DNA from: a virus
Virus record (IMG/VR): IMGVR_UViG_3300037071_003180
Span: 1-22,994 of that record
Length of the DNA: 22,994 nucleotides
Reading direction: 5' to 3' (one strand)
Under the pieces are notes generated by a model that worked only from the letters and a program-made list of their open reading frames with translations, was not told the origin of the DNA and did not search any database. Position numbers and translations under genes: made by a program. Shown here piece by piece: positions 22,031 through 22,994 of this stretch (position 1 is its first letter; every line of letters begins with the position of its first letter).

Positions 22031-22994
22031 ATGGCTGACTCGAAGAACACGGTCGCTGCGGTTCGCCGCAAGCTCGACAGTGGCGCGACGTCGATCGACA
22101 ACTTCTCGACCACAGAACAGAACATCGCGCGCAAAGAGTTCTCCATCGACTGGAACAAGAACGGGTCGATCAAACGCGCAACTCACGACGCTTATAAGGC
22201 AAACCTCTCACCAAGCGGTAAAGAGTATCGGCCTACGAAAGCGGCGAAGGACGCCAACACCCGCGCCAACCGGCAGGCCAAGGCCCTCGCGGAACAGACC
22301 ACCGCATCAGAACCGAAAGCCCCGCCACGCACCACTCCCCGCGACGCCCCCACGGCCCGCACCACATCCCGCGCCGAAGCGAACGTGACGACCCGCACGA
22401 AACCGGTGAAAACGTCGCGGTACGCCCCGTCGTCCCGTGACGCCTCCACTCTCCCTTCGAAGGAAGCCACCTGGTTGAAGCCGGCGGATTCGGTGACCGG
22501 CCGCAAACCGACCGCAGCGCAGGCCCTCGCGGAACAGCAGGCGAAACTCGACGCCGCACCCCGCGGTCTCGTCCGCCCCGATCTCGACACCGCGGTCGGA
22601 ACCCGTACCCCTGTCGACCCGACCGCTCTGTCCGTCGAGAAGTCCGTTGGACCGTACCCGGAAGGCTCCATCGACCGGACCCTCCTGGGTCGCAACCGGG
22701 CGATCATGGGTGGCACCCTCGAATACCCGCAGGGGGCCGGTGGCCCGGAGCTCTACCACGGTCCCCCCGTCCAATCGAACGTGAACCTCACCCCCGGTTC
22801 GCGTCGCATGTCGAACATCTCACCGTCCACTGAGATCATGCCCGCCCCGAAACCGGGCGGGCTGGCGCGCATCGGGGGTGGGGTTACCGGGGCAGCACCC
22901 AACCCCACCCCTATCGCACCCCCGTCGTACGGACCGAACCTCGCACCGATCGAAGCCGGTGTGCGTGCCCCGATGGGGCAACTCCAAGCGGACC
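22031..22994 (+). CDS. Hypothetical virion-region protein, truncated by the window end (321+ aa)
   Basis: An open frame starts at ATG 22031 and runs to the window end without a stop. GAGG (22020-22023), overlapping the previous stop, is a modest ribosome site. The first 80 residues are charged and partly folded. The rest is Ala/Pro/Thr/Arg-rich with an AP-rich end, probably disordered. An identical 17-base direct repeat (22281-22297 and 22521-22537) encodes the hexapeptide (K/Q)ALAEQ twice in frame. A short stretch around 22190-22250 uses more A/T-ending codons than its neighbours. The gene may encode another internal virion protein after the coiled-coil one. Function is unknown. Confidence 0.65.
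   Translation, partial: MADSKNTVAAVRRKLDSGATSIDNFSTTEQNIARKEFSIDWNKNGSIKRATHDAYKANLSPSGKEYRPTKAAKDANTRANRQAKALAEQTTASEPKAPPRTTPRDAPTARTTSRAEANVTTRTKPVKTSRYAPSSRDASTLPSKEATWLKPADSVTGRKPTAAQALAEQQAKLDAAPRGLVRPDLDTAVGTRTPVDPTALSVEKSVGPYPEGSIDRTLLGRNRAIMGGTLEYPQGAGGPELYHGPPVQSNVNLTPGSRRMSNISPSTEIMPAPKPGGLARIGGGVTGAAPNPTPIAPPSYGPNLAPIEAGVRAPMGQLQAD

Noticed and set aside
21005-22186. A 393-aa minus-strand ORF with many Leu/Val residues
   Set aside because: It mirrors the coiled-coil coding region on the other strand, where Glu/Gln/Lys codons give Leu/Phe/Val on the complement.
1-22994. tRNA genes, CRISPR arrays, insertion sequences, integrase and attachment sites
   Set aside because: Reading the gaps and both strands showed no cloverleaf, spaced direct-repeat array, transposase or recombinase motif. 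The gaps are mostly under 90 bases.

Overview
The window looks like the virion-structure region of a tailed dsDNA phage (class Caudoviricetes) with a high-GC host, most likely an actinobacterium. Every supported gene lies on the + strand. Third codon positions are mostly G or C. Of 27 start codons I could place, 9 are GTG and 2 are TTG. Many genes overlap by 1-4 bases (ATGA, GTGA or TGATG junctions). I recognise no replication, integration, lysis or tRNA genes here. The host and phage type are inferred: the long portal, a scaffold next to the capsid gene, an adaptor-like protein, a large nozzle-like protein, a coiled-coil candidate ejection protein and the absence of a tape-measure gene all point to a short-tailed (podovirus-like) particle.

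Layout. At 1-1285 there are small packaging-side genes: a membrane-anchored protein, an 85-aa protein, a 30-aa single-helix protein, a possible small terminase, and a 40-aa four-cysteine zinc-ribbon protein. The large terminase (1282-2952) and portal (3213-5144) follow, with an 84-aa protein between them. From 5144 to 11415 there is a cassette of probable receptor-binding or host-surface genes: a 413-aa protein with a (Pro-Asp)8 linker, a 737-aa protein with an alpha/beta-hydrolase (esterase-like) domain, and a 639-aa beta-helix tail spike with decapeptide repeats. At 11449-14592 come two small proteins, the scaffold, the major capsid protein and a probable capsid decoration protein, closed by a strong hairpin terminator. 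At 14681-22994 are accessory virion proteins, a candidate tail nozzle (809 aa), an unknown 379-aa protein, a head-tail adaptor candidate, an Ala/Pro-rich protein, a coiled-coil candidate ejection protein and a last gene that runs off the window end.

The most interesting signal is regulatory. Seven of the short intergenic gaps carry the octamer TANNCTCC (once TANNCTCA). At four of them it ends so that exactly six bases separate TANNNT from the start codon, the geometry of a -10 box driving a leaderless mRNA. At the other three the octamer lies further upstream and a good Shine-Dalgarno sequence precedes the start. No -35 box is visible at any of them. The second puzzle is an apparently real ORF (about 15598-15936) that has no usable ATG, GTG or TTG and no obvious slippery site for frameshifting.
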